A DNA stretch of 41,173 nucleotides, from the NCBI GenBank assembly GCA_022843445.1, contig JALHNS010000013.1, forward strand, positions 1 to 41,173. Direction: 5' to 3'. Under the pieces are notes generated by a model. The model did no database searches. It worked only from the letters and a program-made list of their open reading frames with translations, and was not told where the DNA came from. The position numbers were made by a program, and so were the translations under genes. The DNA comes from Gemmata sp. (lineage in GTDB: Bacteria > Planctomycetota > Planctomycetia > Gemmatales > Gemmataceae). Each line of letters opens with the position of its first letter. Within the stretch, counting starts at the first letter, position 1. Positions 24,549-37,037 of the stretch are shown piece by piece.

Positions 24549-25865
24549 GTGCCGCACGAAATCACGATCCCGCGCCTCGGGTGGTCGATGGAAGAAGGCG
24601 TTCTCGGCGCGTGGTTGAAATCGCCCGGCGAGACGGTCCGCGCCGGCGATCCGCTCTTTTCGCTCGAGGGCGAGAAGGCCGCTCAGGAGATCGAAGCGCT
24701 CGACACGGGCTACCTGTGCATTCCCCCCGACGCGCCGCGAACGGGAGAGACCGTCAAGGTTGGCCAAGTGGTCGGCTTCCTTTTGGCCGCGGGCGAACCC
24801 GCGCCGACCTCGGTGCGGCCGGCCCTCCCTCAAGCAGCGCCATTGATGGCGCCCGCACCGCCCGGCCTCGCCGGCAGGTTGCCGCGTGCCGCTGGTCCGG
24901 CCGCCCGACGACTGGCGCGACGGCTCGGTATCGATCTGAGCGCCGTGCCGACTCCCGATCCGACGGGCCGCGTGATCTGCGAAGACGTGCAACGGGCCGC
25001 GGTGCAGCCGGTGCCGACCCCCTCGCGCGCGCCCCGGCCGATCGCCACCCCACGAGCGCGCCGACGTGCGAAGGATCTGGGCGTCGACTGGGCGTCGCTA
25101 CCGGGAACCGGGCGCGACGGCCGAATCCGCGAACGCGACGTCGTGAACCGCCTGCCAGCCCCGCGTCCTTCGGCACCACCCGCGACGACGCCCGCGTCAC
25201 CGGGAACGCACACACCCGCATCCAAACGACGGCTCGTCATCGCTCACCGGATGGTCGCGGGGGTAACGCAAGCCGCTCCCGTCACGATCACGACGAAGGT
25301 CGATGCCGGCCCACTGGTGGCATTCCGAGACCATCTGAAGCAATCCGCCAACGGAGCGCCGCCGAGTTACAACGACATCCTCATCCATCTGGTCGCCCGC
25401 ACCTTGCGCGAGCAACCGCAACTCAACGCCTGCTGGCACCGCGACGGAATTTACCAGTACGACGGCGTCCACATCGCCCTAGCGGTCGACACTGAACTGG
25501 GCCTACTCGCACCCGCGGTCCGGGACGCAGATCAGTTGAGCCTCGATCAAGTTGCGGCCCGGACGCGGCAACTCATTGCGGACGCCCGAGCCGACCGGCT
25601 GACCCAACAGCACCTAGAAGGGGCGACATTTACCGTCACCAACCTTGGCACGTTCGGGATCGATGCGTTCGCGCCGATCCTCAGCTTGCCACAGGCTGGC
25701 ATCCTCGGCGTCGGTAGGATCGTGGAGGAACCGGTTGTCCGCGCCGGTCAGGTCGTTGCGGGGCGCACGCTATCTTTGAGCTTGACCTTCGATCACCGCG
25801 TTGCAGACGGTGCCGCGGCGGCGCGCTGGCTGCAGGCGGTGTGCGGGCGAATAGCCGCACTCTGA
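24549..25865 (+). CDS. E2 dihydrolipoamide acyltransferase with two E3-binding-like domains
   Basis: The product has 438 residues and a GTG start at 24549. Residues 1-83 are a lipoyl domain, with the lipoylated lysine K43 in L-E-G-E-K-A-A. Two peripheral-subunit-binding-like modules follow. The first, about 107-145, has A-A-R-R-L-A-R-R-L-G-I-D-L. The second, about 163-200, has P-R-A-R-R-R-A-K-D-L-G-V-D-W and G-R-I-R-E-R-D-V. Pro/Ala-rich linkers separate them. The C-terminal catalytic domain ends with D-H416-R-V-A-D420-G, the acyltransferase His and Asp. It accepts the acyl group from E1 and transfers it to CoA. No E3 lies in the window, so the cell's general dihydrolipoamide dehydrogenase is probably shared. 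It ends the seven-gene operon, convergent with a DUF1501 gene. Confidence 0.92.
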   Translation: MPHEITIPRLGWSMEEGVLGAWLKSPGETVRAGDPLFSLEGEKAAQEIEALDTGYLCIPPDAPRTGETVKVGQVVGFLLAAGEPAPTSVRPALPQAAPLMAPAPPGLAGRLPRAAGPAARRLARRLGIDLSAVPTPDPTGRVICEDVQRAAVQPVPTPSRAPRPIATPRARRRAKDLGVDWASLPGTGRDGRIRERDVVNRLPAPRPSAPPATTPASPGTHTPASKRRLVIAHRMVAGVTQAAPVTITTKVDAGPLVAFRDHLKQSANGAPPSYNDILIHLVARTLREQPQLNACWHRDGIYQYDGVHIALAVDTELGLLAPAVRDADQLSLDQVAARTRQLIADARADRLTQQHLEGATFTVTNLGTFGIDAFAPILSLPQAGILGVGRIVEEPVVRAGQVVAGRTLSLSLTFDHRVADGAAAARWLQAVCGRIAAL

Positions 25866-25955
25866 TACGAATCGTGTTGAAGCGATCTCCCCTCGATCAC
25901 GCAGGCGGGCCGCCGGGGAATGCCCCCCTCGCCTTGCGCGCGTGTGAGCCGCGGG

Positions 25956-27296
25956 TCAAATGACTTCGGGCAGGGCCTTCCAGTCGTCGACCAAGTAGTG
26001 TGGGCGGCCGGTGAAGTCCGGGAGGGTGACCGCGTGCGGGTCGATCCCGAAGTGGCGGTAGAGGGTCGCGTGGACCTCGCCGAAGTGGACCGGGCGCCGG
26101 GTGATCGTCCCGCCGGTCCGGTCGGTGGCCCCGATCACCTGCCCGGTCCGGAACCCGCCGCCCGCGAGCAACCCGCCGCCCACCTGCGGCCAGTGGTCGC
26201 GGCCGGCGTCCTTGTTGATCTGCGGGGTGCGGCCGAACTCGCCCCACGCCACCACCGCCACGTCGTCGGCCAGCCCCCGGTCGTGCAGGTCCGTGATCAG
26301 CGCGTGCATCCCGTGGTCGAACCACGGGAAGTGCGTGTTCTTGCACTCGCTGAAGTTGTTGCTGTGAAAGTCCCACCGGCCGAAGTTCAACGTCACCACC
26401 CGCGCCCCGGCCTCGACCAGCCGGCGGGCCATGAGGAAGTGCTCAAGGTTCCGCGGCGCACCGTCGCCGTAGTTCTTGGGGTCGCCCTTGCCGTACCGCT
26501 CGCGAACGGCCAGCGGCTCTTTGGACAGGTCGAGCGCCTCCCCGATTTTGCCGGAGGCCAGCAGTTCGAGCGACCGCCGCCGGATCGCGTCCAGCCCGTC
26601 GAACGCCCCCTTCGCGTCGAGGTCACTGCGGGCGCGATCGAACCCCTCCAGCAACCCCATCCGGTCCGACAGGTGGACCGCGTTGCTCGGGTTCATCGCG
26701 AGATTCTCGCGGATCGGCCCCGACGGCCGGAACGCGGTGTGCGCGACCCCGAGGAACCCCGGGTGGCCGGGCGACCCGTACGGCGGGTGGCCCGCGTCGG
26801 GGGCCAGCCCGACGAACGGCGGCACCGAGGCGTTCGACCCGCCGAGCACCTTCGAGACGGTCGAGCCGAGCGAGGGCCAGCCGCCGGGCGGCTGCTTCTG
26901 CACCGTTCGACCGGTGTAGCAGATGAACGAGTCGTGGTCGCCACTGGGCGACCCGTGAACCGAGCGGAGCGGGATCAGCTTGTCCGCGATGGACGCCAGC
27001 TTCGGCAGGTGCTCGCAGAATTGGATCCCGGGCACCTTCGTGTTGATCGGCTTGAACTCGCCGCGGACCTCCGCGGGCGCGTCCATCTTCAGGTCGTACA
27101 TGTCTTGGTGCGGCGGCGCGCCAACCAAGTAGATCATGATGACCGCCTTGTGGGACGTGCGGATCCCAGCGGCCCGTTCCGCCCTCAACAGACCCGGAAG
27201 TGACAGACCACCCAGCCCCAGCGCGCCGATCGTCAGGAGTTCCCGGCGCGACGCGCGGCCGGTTGCGGAGCTCGCGCTACCGAGGACAGAAATCAT
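25956..27296 (-). CDS. DUF1501 family exported protein
   Basis: The product has 446 residues. The leader is Tat-like: G-R-A-S-R-R-E-L-L-T-I-G-A-L-G-L-G-G, then L-P-G-L-L-R-A-E. The body has the DUF1501 marks: K-A-V-I-M-I-Y-L-V-G-A-P-P-H-Q-D-M-Y-D-L-K, R-S-V-H-G (with G-D-H-D-S-F), V-T-L-N-F-G-R-W-D-F-H-S-N-N, V-A-W-G-E-F-G-R-T-P-Q-I-N, and A-G-R-D-H-W-P. These resemble the metal-binding sites of the sulfatase and alkaline phosphatase superfamily, to which DUF1501 is related. The enzymatic role is unknown. It stands alone on the minus strand, with no PSD1 partner directly beside it on that strand. Confidence 0.92.
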   Translation of the reverse strand: MISVLGSASSATGRASRRELLTIGALGLGGLSLPGLLRAERAAGIRTSHKAVIMIYLVGAPPHQDMYDLKMDAPAEVRGEFKPINTKVPGIQFCEHLPKLASIADKLIPLRSVHGSPSGDHDSFICYTGRTVQKQPPGGWPSLGSTVSKVLGGSNASVPPFVGLAPDAGHPPYGSPGHPGFLGVAHTAFRPSGPIRENLAMNPSNAVHLSDRMGLLEGFDRARSDLDAKGAFDGLDAIRRRSLELLASGKIGEALDLSKEPLAVRERYGKGDPKNYGDGAPRNLEHFLMARRLVEAGARVVTLNFGRWDFHSNNFSECKNTHFPWFDHGMHALITDLHDRGLADDVAVVAWGEFGRTPQINKDAGRDHWPQVGGGLLAGGGFRTGQVIGATDRTGGTITRRPVHFGEVHATLYRHFGIDPHAVTLPDFTGRPHYLVDDWKALPEVI

Positions 27297-27892
27297 GTCG
27301 GCATCCGAGACGGGTTAGAGTGGCGGGTACAGGCGGGAACGCAACGCGTCGGCCGATGGAATGTGAGCATACCCGCATCGCCGGGTTGTTGCGAGTAGTT
27401 ATTCACGAGCGGGCACGGAATCGCCGGGCCGCCGCGCGCACCGGCTCGAGCGCCCGCACCTGCGTCACCCGACCCGACAGTTACGCCTTCACAGCGCTCA
27501 GCGCCAGTTCCGGTTCCCACCGCGCGTGGTACAGGCGCACCAACCGCTCGGCCGGGTCGGGTGTGCCACCGGAAGTAGGCGGTCGCGCGGAACGCGCGTT
27601 CGCGCCTTGACCGACTTTGAACGCACGTATACAATGCGTGCAACTGTCGCGCACACCGCGCACCGGCCGCGGGCACGCGCGCGCACCCGCGAATCGCCCC
27701 GCGCCCGAAGCGCGTAATCACTTTTCACTTTCGTGGGGAACTTCAGACTTTCGCGCGAGACGAGCGCGCGCCCGTTGGCGCGCGCGGCAGTTCGAAATCG
27801 TATCCGTTCGTGGAGGCCTTTCCGCTTGATCGCGGGCCGGCGTTGGCGATAATCAAATATCCCACCCTGCTCCCACCTCACGCGCTCCCGAC
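27297..27892. other. 596-bp divergent intergenic region with a transposase relic
   Basis: This gap separates the minus-strand DUF1501 gene and the plus-strand PSD1 gene, so both promoters must lie here. A short transposase remnant at 27484-27555 is annotated separately. The stretch at about 27840-27870 is AT-richer (TAATCAAATATCCC) and close to the PSD1 start, a plausible place for its promoter, but I cannot define the elements. Nothing else is recognisable. Confidence 0.45.
27484..27555 (-). pseudogene. C-terminal relic of an IS4-family transposase
   Basis: On the minus strand this short frame reads P-A-E-R-L-V-R-L, then Y-H-A-R-W-E-P-E-L-A-L-S-A-V-K, ending in a stop at 27481-27483. The spacing Y-x2-R-x3-E-x6-K is exactly the Y(2)R(3)E(6)K signature that surrounds the third catalytic residue (Glu) of IS4-family DDE transposases. 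The P-A-E-R-L-V-R-L lead-in is also typical. Nothing recognisable continues upstream or after the stop, so this is a fragment of a dead element. No terminal inverted repeats or target duplications were seen. Confidence 0.6.
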
Positions 27893-31883
<3,991 letters not shown>

Positions 31884-31917
31884 GTCGCGCCCGTTGGAGT
31901 CGCCACGGAGCCCGCGC

Positions 31918-32106
31918 ATGAGTCCGAACGTCCGGTCGCGCCCTGCGGCGCTGCTCGTTCTCTTGGCCGCGCTCGGCGGCACCGCAATAACGCACGAGGT
32001 CGATCTGAGCCAACGGCGCATCGGGCCGTGGAACCTCGGGGGCTTCGGCGCGATGGTTCAGCGGCACCGGCCAGTGCCCGTCGCCGACGCGGGCACCCGC
32101 CCGTGA
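31918..32106 (+). CDS. Possible small exported or membrane peptide
   Basis: A 62-residue frame starts with ATG at 31918, 35 bp after the DUF1501 stop and in the same direction. The N-terminus is basic, then hydrophobic (A-A-L-L-V-L-L-A-A-L-G-G-T-A-I), which could be a signal peptide or single membrane anchor. The rest (W-N-L-G-G-F-G-A-M-V-Q-R-H-R) is not recognised. GC-rich DNA gives many chance frames of this size; the placement and the leader are the only support. Confidence 0.3.
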   Translation: MSPNVRSRPAALLVLLAALGGTAITHEVDLSQRRIGPWNLGGFGAMVQRHRPVPVADAGTRP

Positions 32107-32243
32107 CCCGCGGGCGGCACTGTGCTGTCGCGCCCTTGTGTGCCGGAATTCACTCGAGCGCACGACTGCGAACTGATGCGAGAGCGTCACATCGCGCTGC
32201 CAACTGCGAAATCTACTAGAAATCGTAGGCTGGCAACGCTGTT

Positions 32244-32260
32244 CCGCGAGCTGCTCGCGG
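32244..32260. repeat. 7-bp perfect hairpin
   Basis: CCGCGAG (32244-32250) pairs perfectly with CTCGCGG (32254-32260) around a 3-nt loop. There is no T run after it, so an intrinsic terminator is not demonstrated, though it lies between transcription units where one would fit. Confidence 0.35.
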
Positions 32261-32390
32261 GGTGAATGTCGCGCGCGGAAGTTCGACACGGTAACTGTTC
32301 GGGGGGACGACGTTGATACCCGCTGACCGCGATGGCGCGGCTGCAATCCCGAACCGGCGTCAGACACTCGCTACCGAATAATCCGTGCTC

Positions 32391-32409
32391 GGGCTCGCCC
32401 GGCGAGCCC
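32391..32409. repeat. 8-bp perfect hairpin upstream of the CoA-transferase gene
   Basis: GGGCTCGC (32391-32398) pairs perfectly with GCGAGCCC (32402-32409) around a 3-nt loop. It lies 160 bp before the ATG at 32571. It may be a terminator for the upstream unit or a leader structure of the next gene; no T run follows. Confidence 0.35.
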
Positions 32410-32570
32410 ATGCGCACGTGGACCGGTGGCCGCTTAAGGGGAATGCGCTACCAGAATGGCGGCTCGGACGCCGCCGACGATCAGCCGCACGAGTTCATCG
32501 AACAGAACACAACGGTTCGACGCAACCGGTGCCAGTACCTGCAACCCAGTGTGTTGAACAGGTGGGTGAC

Positions 32571-33854
32571 ATGAGCCAGGCCGAACAGGCATCGCCGACC
32601 GAGGCAGCCCTAACCATTCGAAGCGGGATGAACGTGTTCGTCCATGGGGCGGCCGCCACCCCGACGCCGCTGCTCGAAGCGGTCGCCGCACGCACGGATC
32701 TGGAACGCGTCACGTTCTACCACATGCACACCGACGGCCCGGCGCCGCACGTGGCCCCGGCGGTGCACGGCCGCTTCCGGGCGGTGTCGCTGTTCACAGG
32801 CGGGCCGCTCCGCGAAGCGGTGGCCGCCGGTCGGGCCGATTTCGTGCCGGTGTTCCTCTCGGACATCCCCGACCTGTTCACCTCCGGGCGGATCAAGCTC
32901 GACGCGGCGCTGCTCACCCTCTCCCCGCCCGACGGACACGGCAACTGCTCGCTCGGCACGAGCGTCGATTGCGCCCGCGCCGCCGCCGACACCGCCCCGG
33001 TGCTCATCGCCGAACTCACCCCGCGGATGCCCCGCACCCACGGCAACACGGTGGTACCGGTGGACCGACTGACGGCGTACTTCCGCTCCGACCGCCCGCC
33101 GCACGAGCACGCGACCGAACCGACCACCCCGGTCGAGGACGCGATCGGCGAGCTGGTGGCCAACCTCGTTCCCGACCGGGCGTGCCTGCAACTCGGCATC
33201 GGCGGCATCCCCAACGCCGTCCTCGCGCGACTGAAAAACAAGCAGGACTTGGGCGTCCACTCGGAGATGCTGACCGACGGGTTCGTGGACCTAGTGGCCT
33301 GTGGGGCGGTGACGAACCGGTACAAGGCGGTCCACCCCGGCCGGAGCGTGACGAGTTTCGTGAACGGGAGCCGGCGGCTGTACGACTTCGTGGACGACAA
33401 CCCGCTGGTCGAGTTCCACCCGTGCGACCGCACCAACGACACCGCCCTCATCCGCAAGAACGAGCGGGTGGTGGCCATTAACTCGGCGTTGCAAATCGAC
33501 CTGACCGGGCAGGTGTGCGCCGACTCACTCGGCCACCGCATCTATTCCGGCATCGGCGGGCAGATGGACTTCATCCGCGGGGCGGCGAGGTCGAAGAACG
33601 GGCTGCCGATCATCGCCCTGCCGAGCACCGCGAAGGGCGGCACCGTTTCTCGCATCGTGCCCGAACTGGACGCCGGGGCCGGGGTGGTGACGAGCCGCGG
33701 ACACGTCCACTGGGTGGTGACCGAGTACGGGGCGGTGGACCTACACGGAAAGAGCCTGCGGGAGCGGGCCGGCTTGCTCGTCTCGATCGCCCACCCCGAT
33801 TTCCGGGACGAGTTGCGGAAGCGGGTGACCGCCCTCCGTCACTTCGTGGTGTGA
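32571..33854 (+). CDS. Acetyl-CoA hydrolase/transferase-family protein (4-hydroxybutyrate CoA-transferase-like)
   Basis: The product has 427 residues, the usual length for this family. The start at 32571 is chosen because a purine-rich Shine-Dalgarno-like stretch (AGGTGGGTG) precedes it; the longer frame has no family similarity there. Marks are F-T-G-G-P-L-R near residue 76, Q-L-G-I-G-G-I-P-N-A-V (207-217), the catalytic Glu E232 in H-S-E-M-L-T-D-G, G-I-G-G-Q-M-D-F, and V-V-T-E-Y-G-A-V-D-L. The Glu forms a glutamyl-CoA thioester during CoA transfer. Acetyl-CoA/acetate exchange, or transfer to another acid such as succinate or butyrate, is possible. Its last 16 bp overlap the convergent hoxW gene. 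Next to Hox and PFOR, a fermentative acetate-forming role is likely. Confidence 0.9.
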   Translation: MSQAEQASPTEAALTIRSGMNVFVHGAAATPTPLLEAVAARTDLERVTFYHMHTDGPAPHVAPAVHGRFRAVSLFTGGPLREAVAAGRADFVPVFLSDIPDLFTSGRIKLDAALLTLSPPDGHGNCSLGTSVDCARAAADTAPVLIAELTPRMPRTHGNTVVPVDRLTAYFRSDRPPHEHATEPTTPVEDAIGELVANLVPDRACLQLGIGGIPNAVLARLKNKQDLGVHSEMLTDGFVDLVACGAVTNRYKAVHPGRSVTSFVNGSRRLYDFVDDNPLVEFHPCDRTNDTALIRKNERVVAINSALQIDLTGQVCADSLGHRIYSGIGGQMDFIRGAARSKNGLPIIALPSTAKGGTVSRIVPELDAGAGVVTSRGHVHWVVTEYGAVDLHGKSLRERAGLLVSIAHPDFRDELRKRVTALRHFVV

Positions 33855-34273
33855 CCGTCCAGCCACCCCGCCAACAGTCGCACCGCGTCCTCGGCCGCGG
33901 CGGCGGTCCGGGGGCTCAACCCTTCCCCGTACCCAAGGTCGTCCGCTGGAACGGCGAGCAGCCACGCCTCCGGCGCGCGGCCGTGCAGAGCCTCACACAG
34001 CCCGATCAGCCACCCCGGGTCGCCGGTGTGCCCGAGGCCGGGCGGGAGGGCCGCCGCCGCGACTCGTTCCAAGCCGACCCCGGCACCGCTCACCGCGGCG
34101 TCGATGAACACCACTCGGGCGCACCGGGCCAGATCGTCGACGTGCTCCGGCAGGAGTTGATGAACCGCCAGCACGCGGACCCCCGGGCGGGCGGCGAACC
34201 GGTCCGCCACGGCCACCCCCGCGCCGTCGTCGCGGCGGAGCGTGTTGCCGATGCCGACGAGCAGTAGGCTCAC
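33839..34273 (-). CDS. hoxW: [NiFe] hydrogenase maturation protease
   Basis: The product has 144 residues. The N-terminus reads [13 protein letters not shown]16-G-A-G, the family signature; D16 matches the nickel-sensing acidic residue. F-I-D-A-A supplies the second acidic position and a His occurs in the middle (G-H-T-G-D). Such proteases remove the C-terminal peptide of the large subunit after nickel insertion. The target is HoxH, encoded directly upstream with a 4-bp overlap (34270-34273). Its 3' end overlaps the convergent CoA-transferase gene by 16 bp. Confidence 0.93.
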   Translation of the reverse strand: MSLLLVGIGNTLRRDDGAGVAVADRFAARPGVRVLAVHQLLPEHVDDLARCARVVFIDAAVSGAGVGLERVAAAALPPGLGHTGDPGWLIGLCEALHGRAPEAWLLAVPADDLGYGEGLSPRTAAAAEDAVRLLAGWLDGHTTK

Positions 34274-35694
34274 CGCTTGGCCTCGGCGATCACCTCACCG
34301 CCCGCCCCGACGAGTTGGACGTGAAGCGGCATCTGGCCGTGGGCGTGTGTCGAGCAACTCAGGCACGGGTCGTAGCAGCGGATGCCGTGCTCGACGCGGT
34401 TGAGGAACCCTTCGGGGATGGCCTTGGTGTCGCGGATGTAGTGCTGGGCGATCTGGGCGATGGTGCGGTTCATCGGCAGGTTGTTCTGCCCGGTGGCGAT
34501 AATCATGTTCACCGACGTCAGCAGCCCGTGTTCGTCCACCGTGTAGTGGTGGAACAGGGTGCCGCGGGGGGCCTCACTGCACCCGACCGCCTCCAAGTTG
34601 TTCACCCCCGCCTCGGCCCGATGCCGGGTGGAGCGAATCTCCGGGTCGGTCAGGTGCCGCTCCAGCCACTCGGTGCAGGCGAGCATCTCGACGGCCCGCG
34701 CGAGGTGGTACAGGAACGCCGAGTTGGCCACCCCGCCGGCCCGCTGGCGGAACTCCACCAGTTCCGCATCGGCGAGCGGGGTGTCGATGGCGGTGCACAC
34801 GTTCAGCCGCGCGAGCGGGCCGACGCGGTAGGCTCCGGCCGGGTAGCCGAGCGGCTTGTAGTACGGCGACTTCAGGTACGAGTCGTGCTCCACCTGTTCG
34901 GCGATGTGCTGCCGGTAGTCGGCCGGGTCGATGTCGTCGGCGACGACCCGCCCGGTGTGGTCGGTGATCCGCAGCACGCCGTCGTGGTGCTCCCAGCCGT
35001 GGTCGGTCGGCCGCACCAGCGCCATGTACAGGCTCGGGTGGTTTCCGAACACCTCGACCTCTTCCGCGTGTGTGTCGAGGTACTGCTTGATGAACGCGAG
35101 GGCGGTCCGCACCGTGGCCCGGGCTTCTGGGATGCCAGCGAGCAGTTCTTGGCACGTCTGCTCGCCCGGGGCTTCGCGAACTCCGCCGGGCACAGCCCAC
35201 GCCGGGTGGATCTTCCGCCCGCCGAGTTTTTCGATCACGTCTTGGCCGAACTGCCGCAGCCGGATGCCGGCGCGGGCGAGGTCGGGGTGAGCTTGAATGA
35301 CGCCGAACACGTTCCGCTTCGCCGGGGCGCTGTCGAACCCGAGCAGCAGGTCCGGGCTGCTCAGGTGAAAGAAGCTGAGGGCGTGCGACTGCAGGATTTG
35401 CCCGAGGTTCATGGCGCGGCGGAGCTTCACAGCCGCGACCGGCGGGCGGACGCCCAGAATGCCGTCGCCGGTCTTGGCAGAACACAACAGGTGGCTGACC
35501 GGGCAGATGCCGCACACGCGGGCGGTGAGGCTGGGCATTTCGCCGAACGGCCGGCCGACGCAGAACCGCTCGAACCCGCGGAACTCGACCACGTGGAACC
35601 GGGCGTCGGCGATCCGTCCGTCGTCGCCGACGAACAGGCTGATCTTGGCGTGCCCCTCGATGCGGGTGACCGGGTCGATGACGATGCGTTTCAT
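34270..35694 (-). CDS. hoxH: NAD-linked [NiFe] hydrogenase large subunit
   Basis: The product has 474 residues; the start at 35694 gives the conserved [15 protein letters not shown]. The L1 site is R-V-C61-G-I-C64-P-V-S-H, and the L2 site is D-P-C444-L-S-C447-S-T-H450. These four cysteines hold the NiFe centre. The 24 residues after H450 are the C-terminal extension expected to be removed by HoxW. The L2 sequence and the presence of diaphorase genes place it in the bidirectional group 3d (Hox) rather than uptake enzymes. It runs with hoxY (gap 26 bp) and overlaps hoxW. Confidence 0.95.
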   Translation of the reverse strand: MKRIVIDPVTRIEGHAKISLFVGDDGRIADARFHVVEFRGFERFCVGRPFGEMPSLTARVCGICPVSHLLCSAKTGDGILGVRPPVAAVKLRRAMNLGQILQSHALSFFHLSSPDLLLGFDSAPAKRNVFGVIQAHPDLARAGIRLRQFGQDVIEKLGGRKIHPAWAVPGGVREAPGEQTCQELLAGIPEARATVRTALAFIKQYLDTHAEEVEVFGNHPSLYMALVRPTDHGWEHHDGVLRITDHTGRVVADDIDPADYRQHIAEQVEHDSYLKSPYYKPLGYPAGAYRVGPLARLNVCTAIDTPLADAELVEFRQRAGGVANSAFLYHLARAVEMLACTEWLERHLTDPEIRSTRHRAEAGVNNLEAVGCSEAPRGTLFHHYTVDEHGLLTSVNMIIATGQNNLPMNRTIAQIAQHYIRDTKAIPEGFLNRVEHGIRCYDPCLSCSTHAHGQMPLHVQLVGAGGEVIAEAKR

Positions 35695-35720
35695 GGCAGC
35701 TCCTCTGTCCGACGGCGATT

Positions 35721-36266
35721 TCACCCGAACCGGATCACCTCGGCCGCCCGGCTGGGGGCGTGTCCGGCGAGCAAGTCCTCCACCACCGCCTTGATCCGGG
35801 CAGCCGACGGCGGGCAGCCGGGCAAGTAGTGATCCACCGGAACGATCGCGTGCAGCGGTTCCACCTTGTCGAGCAGCACCGGCACGATCTCGCGGTCGTC
35901 TGGCAGGCGGAGGCCGGTGCCGGCGGATTCGAGCAGATAGGACGTGCGGAGCACCTCCAAGCTCTTGCCGAGCGGGTTGCGCATGGCGGTCACGTTCCCG
36001 GTCACCGCGCAGTCGCCGAACGACACCACCACCTTCGTCCTTCGGCGGATCACTTTCGCCATCTGCCGGTTCTCCTCGTTCGCCACCGCCCCCTCCACCA
36101 GCACCACGTCCACCCCCTCCGGGTACTCCTTCACGTCGGCCAGCGGGCTGTACACGAGCTCGATCCGCGGGGCGAGGTCGAGCAGCCACTCGTCCAAGTC
36201 GAGGAACGACATGTGGCAGCCGGAGCACCCGCCGAGCCAGACGGTGGCCAACCTCACACGCTCCAT
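35721..36266 (-). CDS. hoxY: NAD-linked [NiFe] hydrogenase small subunit
   Basis: The product has 181 residues, the short form without a signal peptide typical of cytoplasmic HoxY. Four cysteines for the proximal 4Fe-4S cluster are in place: C14 and C17 (G-G-C-S-G-C-H), C86 (F-G-D-C-A-V-T-G-N), and C151 (L-P-G-C-P-P). The start at 36266 overlaps the end of hoxU by 13 bp. HoxY passes electrons between HoxH and the diaphorase part. A longer upstream reading of this frame runs through hoxU and has no family similarity. Confidence 0.95.
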   Translation of the reverse strand: MERVRLATVWLGGCSGCHMSFLDLDEWLLDLAPRIELVYSPLADVKEYPEGVDVVLVEGAVANEENRQMAKVIRRRTKVVVSFGDCAVTGNVTAMRNPLGKSLEVLRTSYLLESAGTGLRLPDDREIVPVLLDKVEPLHAIVPVDHYLPGCPPSAARIKAVVEDLLAGHAPSRAAEVIRFG

Positions 36267-36970
36267 TTCTTCTCCCTCCGTGCGGTGACGAGGTCGCCGA
36301 GTTTCTCGCGGTCCTTGGTCATCTCGGCCACCGTGCTCCCTTGGCGGAACAGCGCCCCGGTCGGGCACGACTGCACGCACTTGCCGCACGACGTGCACGT
36401 CACCGACTCGCCCCACGGCTGGCCCATGTCGGCGATGACGTGAGAGGACGTGCCACGGCCGGCCACGTCCCAAGTGTGCGCGCCCTCGATCTCGTCGCAC
36501 GTCCGCACGCACCGGGTGCAGAGGATGCAGCGGTTGTGGTCGATGGCGTATTGCTTGTGGGTCACGTCCACCGGGCGGGCGGGGTTCAGGTACGGGTAGC
36601 GGACGTGGTCCATGCCGAGCTCGGCGGCGAGGGTTTGCAACTCGCAGTTGCCGTTGGCCACGCACACCGCGCAGACGTGGTTGCCCTCGGTGAACAGCAA
36701 CTCGAGGATCATCCGGCGGTACTCGCGGAGGGTGTCGGTTTGGGTGCGGACGACCATCCCCTCGGCGGCGGCGGTGACGCACGCCGCCTGCAACCGTCCG
36801 CGGCCCTCCACCTGCACCAAACAGAGCCGGCACGCGGCCGCCTCGGACACGCCGGGCAGGTGGCACAGGGTGGGTATCTCGATACCGGCCTCCTTCGCCG
36901 CGTCGAGGACCGACTCCCCGGCTCGCGCCGACACCGGCTTGTCATCGATGGTCAGGGTGACGACGGCCAT
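36254..36970 (-). CDS. hoxU: Diaphorase iron-sulfur subunit of NAD-linked hydrogenase
   Basis: The product has 238 residues and matches the N-terminal part of NuoG. The 2Fe-2S ligands are C36, C47, C50 and C64. The His-Cys3 4Fe-4S site follows (G-N-H98-V-C100-A-V-C103, C109). Two further 4Fe-4S motifs are [11 protein letters not shown] and [12 protein letters not shown]. HoxU wires HoxF flavin to HoxY. There are 67 bp between hoxF and hoxU, and the 3' end overlaps hoxY. Confidence 0.95.
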   Translation of the reverse strand: MAVVTLTIDDKPVSARAGESVLDAAKEAGIEIPTLCHLPGVSEAAACRLCLVQVEGRGRLQAACVTAAAEGMVVRTQTDTLREYRRMILELLFTEGNHVCAVCVANGNCELQTLAAELGMDHVRYPYLNPARPVDVTHKQYAIDHNRCILCTRCVRTCDEIEGAHTWDVAGRGTSSHVIADMGQPWGESVTCTSCGKCVQSCPTGALFRQGSTVAEMTKDREKLGDLVTARREKKWSV

Positions 36971-37037
36971 CTTCGGTGCCTCCAGTGAGCGAATCGCCCG
37001 TTCGTGCTGGTGGTTCGTCCCTCGCTCGTGCGTGGGG

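Larger units (their letters stand above)
32107..32570. other. 464-bp intergenic region with two perfect short hairpins
   Basis: No gene is seen between the small frame and the CoA-transferase-family gene. Composition is mixed, with an AT-richer patch near 32205-32225. Two hairpins are present, at 32244-32260 and 32391-32409, annotated separately. A promoter for the downstream gene is expected here but was not identified. Confidence 0.45.

Noticed and set aside
22568-25865. Calling the E1/E2 genes the housekeeping pyruvate dehydrogenase
   Set aside because: They sit inside a GntR-controlled catabolic operon with a transporter and no E3. A specialised substrate fits better, though pyruvate cannot be excluded from sequence.
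35695-36228. A longer hoxH reading starting at 36228
   Set aside because: The extension overlaps hoxY out of frame. The ATG at 35694 starts the conserved HoxH N-terminus.
35721-36866. A longer hoxY reading starting near 36866
   Set aside because: The upstream part is out of frame with hoxU, overlaps it fully and has no similarity; the ATG at 36266 gives the normal HoxY length.
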